From Nitrososphaerota archaeon (GTDB taxonomy: Archaea > Thermoproteota > Nitrososphaeria > Nitrososphaerales > JACPRH01), in the NCBI GenBank assembly GCA_023379805.1, contig JAMCPI010000002.1:117956-181955 (forward strand): a stretch of 64,000 nt of DNA, written 5' to 3'. Positions 42,482 to 49,464 of this stretch are shown in pieces; the first letter of the stretch is position 1, and each line of letters begins with the position of its first letter. The notes beneath the pieces are model-generated. The model did no database searches, was not told where the DNA came from, and saw only the letters and a program-made list of their open reading frames with translations. The translations under genes and the position numbers were made by a program.

Positions 42482-43702
42482 CTGAAGCTCTATAACACGT
42501 TGACAGGTCAGAAGGATGAGTTCCAGCCGCGTGAACTAGGAACCGTGAAGATGTTCGTCTGCGGCCCCACTGTCTACGACTGGACTCACGTCGGCCACGC
42601 CCGCACCTACCTAGCATACGACTTGCTGGCCCGCTACCTTCTTTCACAAGGCTATCACCTCAAATTCATCGTTAACATTACCGATCTAGACGACAAGGTC
42701 TTCGACCGAGCAGATGCGGAGGGAGTTGACTACCGACACCTAACAGACAAGTACACCCATGCCTTCATCGAAGATCTGAGATCACTGCGCATTAACAGCG
42801 TAAGCGCCTTCATCAGAGCCTCCGATTACCTCACAGAGATTGAGAGACAAGTTCAGATGCTTATCGAAAAAGGGCACGCCTACAGAGCTGATAGCGGCGA
42901 CATCTACTTCGACACCTCCACCTTCCCACGATACGGCAGACTCGCTAACCTCACCCCGGCCGAAATCAAGCTACGCCGCATCGACCCCGATCCCCATAAA
43001 CGGAGTCAAAGCGACTTTATCCTTTGGCGAAGCTGGACTCAAAAAGGATCTCCACCTTCATTCCCAAGCGGTTTCGGACAAGGCAGACCCGGATGGCACA
43101 TCGAAGACACCGCGATCTCAATACCGACCCTAGGCCCCGAATACGATATTCACGGCGGCGCAGTAGAGCTAATCTTCCCACACCATGAAGCTGAGATAGC
43201 TCAAGCCGAATCCATCACTGGACAAACACCATTCGTGAAGTACTGGGTTCACACAGGTCTCCTACTCATAGACGGAGAGAAGATGTCTAAATCCCTTGGA
43301 AACATCATCACTTTAAGAGACATGCTGAACAGGTGCCACGCAGATACTCTCCGACTCTACCTGCTCTCTAAACACTACCGAAAGGTATTCAACTTCAAAA
43401 TGGACGACATTCCTATCTTCGAAGAGCAGGCCGCGTTAATCCACGGCGCAGTAAACCGTTTGAAGCAGCAACTCAATAAGCCTAGAAGAAACGTAAACGC
43501 AGGCTCAACAGGCTTAAACCCCAGATACAAGAAGCCTGTAGACCGCTTCTTCCAAGCCCTCAACGACGATCTAAACACACCTAAAGCCATCAACTCGTTA
43601 ATATCACTGTTAACAACAATCGATAAAGACGGTGAAGCCGCAGCAGATCCTCAGCTGCTCATAACTATTCTGAGAATGCTCTCTATCCTCGGCCTCGAAT
43701 AA
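42482..43702 (+). CDS. cysS: Cysteinyl-tRNA synthetase, apparent CTG start
   Basis: A 406-residue class I aminoacyl-tRNA synthetase attaching Cys to tRNA-Cys. HIGH motif region FVCGPTVYDWTHVGHART with the zinc Cys, GWHIEDTAIS (a variant with Asp at one usual zinc-ligand Cys), IFPHHEAEIAQAE and GEKMSKSLGNI (KMSKS) are present. The conserved N-terminus LKLYNTLTGQ is in frame, but the only start-like codon before it is CTG 42482, preceded by GGGAG at ideal spacing. There is no ATG, GTG or TTG between the upstream stop (42443) and TTG 42500, which would remove the conserved LKLYNT. The C-terminal domain is shorter than in bacteria. Confidence 0.93.
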   Translation: MKLYNTLTGQKDEFQPRELGTVKMFVCGPTVYDWTHVGHARTYLAYDLLARYLLSQGYHLKFIVNITDLDDKVFDRADAEGVDYRHLTDKYTHAFIEDLRSLRINSVSAFIRASDYLTEIERQVQMLIEKGHAYRADSGDIYFDTSTFPRYGRLANLTPAEIKLRRIDPDPHKRSQSDFILWRSWTQKGSPPSFPSGFGQGRPGWHIEDTAISIPTLGPEYDIHGGAVELIFPHHEAEIAQAESITGQTPFVKYWVHTGLLLIDGEKMSKSLGNIITLRDMLNRCHADTLRLYLLSKHYRKVFNFKMDDIPIFEEQAALIHGAVNRLKQQLNKPRRNVNAGSTGLNPRYKKPVDRFFQALNDDLNTPKAINSLISLLTTIDKDGEAAADPQLLITILRMLSILGLE

Positions 43703-43718
43703 GAAGGGGAATAACCTA

Positions 43719-44501
43719 GTGACCAAATCGACGGTAGATGAGCGTTGGCGGCAGTTCGAGGATAATGAGAACTCTTGGTTCTCCTTCTGGTCCGAAGCCA
43801 AAGATATCGGATATGCACTCCTCCTAATCAACGAAGCGTTAGCTGATGACCCCCTACCGAACCACGCAACTCGCATAAACTGCAGTACCGAAGCGGTCGC
43901 CGAGCTCCTAGACCGAGTTGTCTTAGAGTATCAAACCAGAAATATTCGGCCTTGCATATTCATCTCTCCGCTCACGCATCCTCAGAACCTGAAGACGACA
44001 CTGCAGGATATCGGGTTCAGAGAACGGAATCAGCTCCATGTAATGGAGTTCGCTGGTGCTGACCGCATCAAGACTCCGGAACCTAGTAACATGATTGTCC
44101 AACGGATCGGCGCCGAACTACTGGACTTGTGGATTCAAATCTTCGCAGAGTCATTCATGGTAATTCCACCCCAAATTAAGGAGTATTCGGCGCGTGCGCA
44201 GCATCTGCCTCTGGACGGTGAGGTTGAACTCTTCATAGCGAGTTTAAGCGGCGAGCCTGCCGGATGCGCTGCGCTCTACTCTAAGAACGGCGTCGGAGGC
44301 GTTTACTCCGTCGGGACGCTTCCTAAGTTCCGTAGAAGGGGTGTGGCGACTGCTCTACTGAAAACGGTTGTGCAAAGATCCAAGGCTCTGGGTAACAACT
44401 CGACTATTCTTCAAGTGTTTTCTGAAGAAGGTCCAGTAACTCTCTACCGTCACAACGGCTTCGAGCTGCGATACTCTAAGAACATCTACATTCTACGTTA
44501 A
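43719..44501 (+). CDS. GNAT family N-acetyltransferase, two-domain
   Basis: A 260-residue protein. The C-terminal domain has the full GNAT core: EPAGCAALYSKNGVGGVYSV, the acetyl-CoA loop TLPKFRRRGVATALLKTVVQ, and LYRHNGFELRYSKNIYIL. The N-terminal half looks like a degenerate second GNAT-like domain. GTG start with AAGGGG upstream, 16 bp after cysS, so probably co-transcribed. Substrate unknown. Confidence 0.85.
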   Translation: MTKSTVDERWRQFEDNENSWFSFWSEAKDIGYALLLINEALADDPLPNHATRINCSTEAVAELLDRVVLEYQTRNIRPCIFISPLTHPQNLKTTLQDIGFRERNQLHVMEFAGADRIKTPEPSNMIVQRIGAELLDLWIQIFAESFMVIPPQIKEYSARAQHLPLDGEVELFIASLSGEPAGCAALYSKNGVGGVYSVGTLPKFRRRGVATALLKTVVQRSKALGNNSTILQVFSEEGPVTLYRHNGFELRYSKNIYILR

Positions 44502-44538
44502 CAGTCTTAAGATTCCACGTCGTTAATACTTTTGACCA

Positions 44539-44907
44539 GTGTTGATACAGGTTAAACGAGTTTACGATGCGCCTGAGCTGACTGACGGCTTCAGGATTCT
44601 CGTGGATCGGCTTTGGCCTCGCGGGTTAAGCAAGGAGAAGTTGAAGATGGATTTATGGATAAAGGATATCGCGCCGAGTGACGATCTACGAAAGTGGTTC
44701 AGCCACGACCCAGCTAAGTGGCCAGAATTCAAACACCGCTACTTCAAGGAGCTAGATGAAAAACATAAGGAGATCGAGCAGATACTGAGCCACGTCAAGA
44801 ATGGAACAGTTACTCTGCTCTACAGCGCTAAGGATGAAACGCACAACCAAGCAGCCGCCCTGAAGGAGTATCTAGAAGCCTACCCACTTCTCCCAAAAGA
44901 AACTTGA
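44539..44907 (+). CDS. DUF488 family protein
   Basis: A 122-residue protein with the characteristic DUF488 blocks: [49 protein letters not shown] and [20 protein letters not shown]. The family is widespread in bacteria and archaea with no firmly established function. GTG start (TTG is the next codon). It is 37 bp downstream of the GNAT gene. Confidence 0.9.
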   Translation: MLIQVKRVYDAPELTDGFRILVDRLWPRGLSKEKLKMDLWIKDIAPSDDLRKWFSHDPAKWPEFKHRYFKELDEKHKEIEQILSHVKNGTVTLLYSAKDETHNQAAALKEYLEAYPLLPKET

Positions 44908-45003
44908 ACCATCCAGCGAGCTGACGCAGCTGGGATGCTTCACTATGACTAATTTCGCTGCCAAATAGATATTAATGCACGGGCTAGAATTAAGCGATTA
45001 ATT

Positions 45004-45474
45004 ATGAGCCTATGGAGGTTTAAGGCCTTGCTTGAAAGGCCAAGCGGCACTGGCACCATGACCTACCTTATAGTTCCCTTCGATGTGGAAAAGGTGTTCA
45101 GGGTGAAGTCCAGAGTTCCTGTGAAGGGTACTATAGATGGAGCCACATTCAGAAGTTCCCTTATGCCATGGGGTGATGGACGTCACTATATCGTGGTCAA
45201 TAAGTCGATCAGGGACATCATTGGAAAATCTGCGGGGGATGAAGTTGAAGTCACAGTTGAGAAAGATACTGAGCCAAGAGTGGCAGCTGTTCCAGAAGAT
45301 TTCAAGCTAGATCTCGCCGGGAACAAAACCGCTCAACAATTCTTCAGCAAACTTGCCTACTCACATCAAAAGAGCTACTTGGACTGGATAGAGGATGCAA
45401 AAAAGAACTCGACACGGCAGAACCGAATCCGCAAGACAGTCGAAAAACTATCGCGCGAAGAACGGTTAAAGTAG
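45004..45474 (+). CDS. DUF1905 plus YdeI/OmdA-like domain protein (copy 1)
   Basis: A 156-residue protein of two parts. The N-terminal DUF1905 beta-barrel is seen in VKGTIDGATFRSSLMPWGDG, followed by RHYIVVNKSIRDIIG. The C-terminal helical YdeI/OmdA-type domain is seen in DLAGNKTAQQFFSKLAYSHQ followed by KSYLDWIEDAKK. This architecture is common but functionally uncharacterised. ATG start about 30 bases after a GATATTAATG box suggests a leaderless mRNA. A paralogue is at 48831-49334. Confidence 0.85.
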   Translation: MSLWRFKALLERPSGTGTMTYLIVPFDVEKVFRVKSRVPVKGTIDGATFRSSLMPWGDGRHYIVVNKSIRDIIGKSAGDEVEVTVEKDTEPRVAAVPEDFKLDLAGNKTAQQFFSKLAYSHQKSYLDWIEDAKKNSTRQNRIRKTVEKLSREERLK

Positions 45475-45557
45475 AGCAAATCCGCACGAAGCGAAGTTAA
45501 ACAGTTCTGGATAGGCTGGAAACTGCACAACTAGTAGATAGTTTAATTCCAAAAATG

Positions 45558-45584
45558 TTTATAAAAACCCTCTACACATAAAAC
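45558..45584 (+). promoter_or_regulatory. TATA box for membrane protein pair
   Basis: TTTATAAAAA at 45558-45567 is centred 23 bases before TTG 45585 and no ribosome-binding site is present, so a leaderless transcript is likely. Confidence 0.55.
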
Positions 45585-45890
45585 TTGGCCTACCTAAATA
45601 TGGACGCATCGCAGATCCTGGTCACACTTGGTCTGTTCTCTAACATAGCTGTATTGGCTGTGGCCATCAAGAAAATGTCAGTTCTTGAGAACTTGTTTCT
45701 TCTGAACTGGGTAGAGGTCACGATAAGCGTTTCCTTAATATCGCTAGGCTTCTTCACTTGGTTTGTCGCCGAATCTATGGAAGACTTTTTCAGCGCCGTC
45801 TATATGACGGCACTACCCGTCACCTTCGTCCTGTTGATCGCAGGGCAGTTAATGTTAATCCGTGTACTGTGGAGACGACCCAAGCAATGA
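45585..45890 (+). CDS. Small membrane protein, pair member 1
   Basis: A 101-residue protein with three hydrophobic segments (about 9-26, 40-62 and 71-93). It is TTG-started from a strong TATA box, and its stop overlaps the ATG of the next gene (ATGA), so the two are translated together. Its helix pattern resembles that of the small membrane protein behind the ParB-like gene, but I see no clear sequence match. Function unknown. Confidence 0.7.
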   Translation: MAYLNMDASQILVTLGLFSNIAVLAVAIKKMSVLENLFLLNWVEVTISVSLISLGFFTWFVAESMEDFFSAVYMTALPVTFVLLIAGQLMLIRVLWRRPKQ

Positions 45891-46234
45891 CCTTCGAAGA
45901 ATTTTTCCATGGCGCAGTAAACTACTTCGCGCAACTAGCCGCGATAATCTCAACTATGATGTATCTATTCTTCGTTTCGAAGGCCAGAACCACAAGACCT
46001 TACACCGTCCTAGCTGTGAGCGCCGCGGGCCTCATCATAGGGCGCAGACTTAAAAACGTCGTCCTTCTAATGTTAACTAGCACACTAATCCTGTTCACTG
46101 CATATATTTACAAGTACTACCTAGGTGGCGGTTTGATTTACTGGTCTCTAGAAGCACTGGCACTGCTCATCTTCCTAGCATCAGGCATCTTAGCGGCTCT
46201 GTTGTCCGCATCGCATCTCGGGAAAAGAGAATAA
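45887..46234 (+). CDS. Small membrane protein, pair member 2
   Basis: A 115-residue protein with about four hydrophobic segments and a basic inter-helix loop (SKARTTRPYT, then GRRLKN). ATG 45887 overlaps the stop of the previous gene by four bases, and this start is preferred over longer in-frame extensions that would run inside it. Function unknown; probably forms a complex with its partner. Confidence 0.7.
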   Translation: MTFEEFFHGAVNYFAQLAAIISTMMYLFFVSKARTTRPYTVLAVSAAGLIIGRRLKNVVLLMLTSTLILFTAYIYKYYLGGGLIYWSLEALALLIFLASGILAALLSASHLGKRE

Positions 46235-46375
46235 CAGAACCCAGATGCAGACAACGCTACGACCCTAATGGATAATTCCTCTTTCTAAACAGTACAAAAC
46301 CATTTCCGATTTAATGCGACGAAAGCAGGTGTCTGTAAGAATAGATGGGACCGCCCGGATTTGAACCGGGGACCT

Positions 46376-46398
46376 CTCCCGTGGCTTTATTTCGCCAA
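46376..46398 (-). other. tRNA-Ile intron 3 (23 nt, position 43/44)
   Basis: Inner helix TGGC/GCCA and central helix CCG/CGG flank 3-nt bulges at both splice sites. It lies between the anticodon stem and the variable loop AGGTC. Confidence 0.75.
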
Positions 46399-46411
46399 TT
46401 CGGTTATCAGC

Positions 46412-46441
46412 ATCGTCATGGACGGAGCAAGCCGCACCATT
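46412..46441 (-). other. tRNA-Ile intron 2 (30 nt, position 30/31)
   Basis: A textbook bulge-helix-bulge: inner helix ATGG/CCAT, central helix CGTT/GACG with one G-T pair, outer AG/CT. Removal restores TTCG+G to pair with CCGAA. Confidence 0.88.
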
Positions 46442-46450
46442 CGAACGCTC

Positions 46451-46471
46451 CTAGGCCTGAGCCGACTCAGT
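46451..46471 (-). other. tRNA-Ile intron 1 (21 nt, position 21/22, D-arm)
   Basis: Inner hairpin CTGAG-TCGG-CTCAG, with a weaker central helix (GGT/GCC). Removal joins the D-loop end GGTTA to GAGC, restoring a standard four-pair D-stem. Confidence 0.7.
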
Positions 46472-46607
46472 TAACCATGCTGAGCTACGGTCCCATACCG
46501 TTTCACTCCAAGTTCGCCATGTTTTAACTTTTCTCCAACGATTTTCATCGTCCACAGTTGCGGAGATGCTTAAACAATTATATTGACAAGTCATGCTCTA
46601 TGCCTTA

Positions 46608-47267
46608 ATGAAGCCTAAGGCTGAAGCAGATCATCTTCGCGGAGAGGTTGTGAAAGGTGCACGAGAGATATTTCAGAAAGGCCTCGTCGCTGATGGGGAA
46701 GGAAATGTCAGCATCAGAATCCAAGGCCGTGACGAGCTCCTCATAACCCCCACCTTCAATCATTACGGTGAAATGACCGAGCAGGATGTTGTCCACCTGA
46801 AATTTGACGGCACTCAACTCAGCAAAGGCAAACGTGCATCCACAGAATACCGGCTGCACATAGCAGTCTACAAAGCCCGCCCAAGAGCTGGATGCGTAAT
46901 TCACACGCACTCCCCCTACGCCAGCATACTTTCTGTTGTCAGGAAACCTATCCCCGTGTTGATGGAGGAGATGGTGATACTGCTCGGCGGAGGCGTCAAC
47001 GTCTCAATGTTCAGACCCGCGCACACCAAGGATATAGGTAACGCAGCAATCAACGCCCTAGGTCCAACAAACGCGGTGCTACTAGCTAACCATGGCGCTA
47101 TGGTCTGCGGCCGCACAGTAGATCACGCAACGAAGATGGCTGAGACAGTGGAGAAAATGGCTATGCTGCACTGGGGTGCCCATCTAGTAGGCACACCGAA
47201 TGTGCTCAAACAAGAGTCCTATGAAAACCTGCTCGCCGACTTTGAAGCAAACTTCTCAACCACTTAA
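46608..47267 (+). CDS. Class II aldolase/adducin family protein (sugar-phosphate aldolase)
   Basis: A 219-residue class II aldolase of the FucA/RhaD/AraD type. The family landmarks are GEGNVSIRI, TPTFNHYGEMTEQDVV, the zinc HxH in VIHTHSPYASI and the late His in VLLANHGAMVCGRTVDHA. It would cleave a ketose 1-phosphate or epimerise ribulose 5-phosphate; the convergent rhamnulokinase-like gene favours rhamnulose or fuculose 1-phosphate. ATG 46608 is chosen because a TATA box (ATTATATT, 46577-46584) lies 28 bases upstream; an earlier ATG at 46593 would be too close to it. Confidence 0.85.
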   Translation: MKPKAEADHLRGEVVKGAREIFQKGLVADGEGNVSIRIQGRDELLITPTFNHYGEMTEQDVVHLKFDGTQLSKGKRASTEYRLHIAVYKARPRAGCVIHTHSPYASILSVVRKPIPVLMEEMVILLGGGVNVSMFRPAHTKDIGNAAINALGPTNAVLLANHGAMVCGRTVDHATKMAETVEKMAMLHWGAHLVGTPNVLKQESYENLLADFEANFSTT

Positions 47268-47302
47268 CCAACTAACTAAACTCAGGCAGTAAACCCGCTC
47301 AG

Positions 47303-48817
47303 TTAGGTCTCGACGGTTCTTTGCCGCTCATAGTATTGCAGATATTTCTTGTACGCCTCATTCCACTCTGAGCTCCTCTCAGGCTTGAACGATTTGATTT
47401 TGAACGAATTTTTTACGGTTTCCCGTAGCGCCTTGAGCGAATCGATTTCTCCAGCTGCGGCTGCCTGCATCAGGATGTTCCCTGTGACTGTTGCTTCAGA
47501 GGGGCCCGCGTTAACAGGTAGGCCTGTAGCGTTGGATGTAAATTGGCATAGAAGGCTATTCCTTGAGCCGCCGCCGACGATATAGATGCTCTCGATAGGT
47601 TTCTCTGAAACATTCTGTAGCTGCTCCAAGGTCTGTCGATACCTAAACGCTAATCCTTCGAAAATGCCTCTGGAAACATCTCCTATCTCTCTCGGAACCT
47701 CTTGCCCAGATGACCTACAATACTTCTGGATAGCATCAACCATGTTCTCAGGGTTCAGAAAAACGGGGCTATCTGGATCAATGAAATGAGTGAACGGCTT
47801 AGCCTGCTCAGCCTGTTTCTCAAGATTATCATACGTGACATCCGCGTCACGCTCCAACTTCCACTGCTCCAACACCTTCTGAACAAGCCAAAGGCCCATG
47901 ATGTTCTTCAGCAGCCTGATGGTCCCGTACACTCCACCCTCGTTTGATAATCCATATCTCAGAGTCTCCTCGTTTATCATAGGTCGTTCAAGCTCAATGC
48001 CCATCAGGCTCCAAGTCCCCGAGCTAATATACGCCCAGCCTCCCGCATCTTCTTCAACAGGGACTGATGCCACCGCAGCTGCGGTGTCATGGCTGGCGGT
48101 CGCGATCACCGGCGTCAGCTGATCCAGACCGGTTTGCTCCTCAACGTTTTCGTGGACTCTACCAAGCGCGGCTCCGGGCTTGATAATTTTCTGGAACCAA
48201 CCATTATCCAAGCCCAGTCTCTTTATCAGATCCGACGCCCAGTCCTTCCCGAACGGATCGTAAAGCTGGGATGTGGTCGCAACGGTGTATTCGGAGCGCG
48301 TAACCCCTGTGAGGAGGAAGTTGAAGTAGTCAGGCATCATTAGAATCTTCCTAGTAACTTGAAGCTGCGGAGACCGCATCTCCACCATCGCGAAGAGATG
48401 TGTTGAAGTGTTGATTTGTAAAGGTTGTATCCCGGTTCGACGGAACAGTTCATCGGCAGGAATCTTCTTCGTAAGCTTCTCAAGCATTCCGTTGGCTCGA
48501 CGATTCCTGTAATGTCTAGGCAGCCCGATGAGTTCATTCTGATTGTCCAGCAGAGCGAAGCTGACTCCCCACGTATCTACACCGATGCCGTCGAAGCTGG
48601 AACCATGCTTCTCAACAGCCACCCGAAGCCCTTTCTTGACCTCCTCGAAGAGCCTAGGCGTATCCCAGTATAGCCCGTCGAAGATCTGTACGCCTTGGTT
48701 GGAGAAACCATGGATATTGCTGATGCTCAACCTGCTTTCTTCTAGAGTTCCGAGAAAGATCCGCCCAGAGCTAGCTCCCAGATCGATTCCTAGGAACTGC
48801 TTCGCCGAGCCTTTCAC
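47303..48817 (-). CDS. rhaB: Rhamnulokinase-like FGGY sugar kinase
   Basis: A 504-residue FGGY kinase. QFLGIDLGASSGRIFLG is the ATP-binding start, GIGVDTWGVSFALLD and PRHYRNRR are typical of rhamnulokinases, and ISSGTWSLMGIELERP and YIVGGGSRNSLLCQ are the C-terminal ATP-site motifs. GTG 48817 is chosen because GGAG lies 6 bases upstream; an upstream TTG would overlap the previous gene. It phosphorylates rhamnulose or fuculose, feeding the aldolase encoded convergently 35 bp away. No isomerase or transporter for these sugars is beside it. Confidence 0.88.
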   Translation of the reverse strand: MKGSAKQFLGIDLGASSGRIFLGTLEESRLSISNIHGFSNQGVQIFDGLYWDTPRLFEEVKKGLRVAVEKHGSSFDGIGVDTWGVSFALLDNQNELIGLPRHYRNRRANGMLEKLTKKIPADELFRRTGIQPLQINTSTHLFAMVEMRSPQLQVTRKILMMPDYFNFLLTGVTRSEYTVATTSQLYDPFGKDWASDLIKRLGLDNGWFQKIIKPGAALGRVHENVEEQTGLDQLTPVIATASHDTAAAVASVPVEEDAGGWAYISSGTWSLMGIELERPMINEETLRYGLSNEGGVYGTIRLLKNIMGLWLVQKVLEQWKLERDADVTYDNLEKQAEQAKPFTHFIDPDSPVFLNPENMVDAIQKYCRSSGQEVPREIGDVSRGIFEGLAFRYRQTLEQLQNVSEKPIESIYIVGGGSRNSLLCQFTSNATGLPVNAGPSEATVTGNILMQAAAAGEIDSLKALRETVKNSFKIKSFKPERSSEWNEAYKKYLQYYERQRTVET

Positions 48818-48830
48818 CGCGTACTCCTTC

Positions 48831-49334
48831 TTACTCTTGTCTTTGGCTCTCAAGTAACCGTTCGATTGTCTGCAGGATACGTTGTGCCCGTATCTCAGGT
48901 CGCTTCGAATCCTCTATCCATGAAATGTACTCTCTTCGATTCATGTAGGAGAGCCCATCGAAGATGTCTCTCGCCTTCTTCGAGCCTGCAAGAGCCTCCT
49001 GTAAATCGTCTGGAATGTCGAGTTGCTGCGGAGCAGAGTCGACCTCCAGAGATACACTGACGTAGTCACCGTCCTCGACCTGCAGATCGCTCTGTATCTC
49101 TATATTCACAGGTATGTAGTGCGAGCCGTCACCGGTAGGGAAAGCCGATAATCGAATTGGGCGTCCATTTATGGTGCCGATAACAGTTATCTGTCCCCGT
49201 GCTCCAAGGATTTCGCTTGAATCTTGAGGAAGATTAAAACAGAGCCAACCCGCATCAGTTTTGTATATGCGGCTGCTGAACTCAAGTTTTTTGGATTTAG
49301 ATTTCTGTCTTCTAGGTTTCTGTTTGCTGCTCAT
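48831..49334 (-). CDS. DUF1905 plus YdeI/OmdA-like domain protein (copy 2)
   Basis: A 167-residue paralogue of the protein at 45004. It has a Lys/Arg-rich N-terminus (KQKPRRQKSKSKKLEF), DUF1905 core (VIGTINGRPIRLSAFPTGDG, then SHYIPVNIEIQ) and helical YdeI/OmdA end (ALAGSKKARDIFDGLSYMNR, then REYISWIEDSKR). It lies 13 bp upstream of the kinase gene on the same strand and is probably co-transcribed with it. Confidence 0.82.
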   Translation of the reverse strand: MSSKQKPRRQKSKSKKLEFSSRIYKTDAGWLCFNLPQDSSEILGARGQITVIGTINGRPIRLSAFPTGDGSHYIPVNIEIQSDLQVEDGDYVSVSLEVDSAPQQLDIPDDLQEALAGSKKARDIFDGLSYMNRREYISWIEDSKRPEIRAQRILQTIERLLESQRQE

Positions 49335-49464
49335 TCACTATTCTGAATCGTTTTCTCAACTTTATGCCTTTCCTGAAGATAGTAAATAGAGGTTGAAAGA
49401 GCGTTTACTCTAAGTATGATTAGTCGGATAAGAAAAAGAAATGGAGGGGGGCGACCATCCATTT

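Larger units (their letters stand above)
46346..46494 (-). tRNA. tRNA-Ile (GAU) with three introns
   Basis: The acceptor stem is GGGACCG/CGGTCCC with discriminator A (46346). The T-arm CCCGG-TTCAAAT-CCGGG is perfect. The mature 75-nt tRNA forms only if three introns are removed. Exons are 46494-46472, 46450-46442, 46411-46399 and 46375-46346. They give D-stem GCTC/GAGC, anticodon stem TTCGG/CCGAA and loop CTGATAA with anticodon GAT. Introns fall at 21/22, 30/31 and 43/44 (canonical tRNA numbering). The middle one has a perfect bulge-helix-bulge: helix CGTT/GACG between 3-nt bulges, inner helix ATGG/CCAT. CCA is not encoded. Confidence 0.88.

Noticed and set aside
46345..46527. Plus-strand ORF over the tRNA-Ile gene
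   Set aside because: It is the complement of the tRNA gene; the apparent MGPPGFEPGTSP start is the usual false peptide produced by reading a tRNA T-arm.
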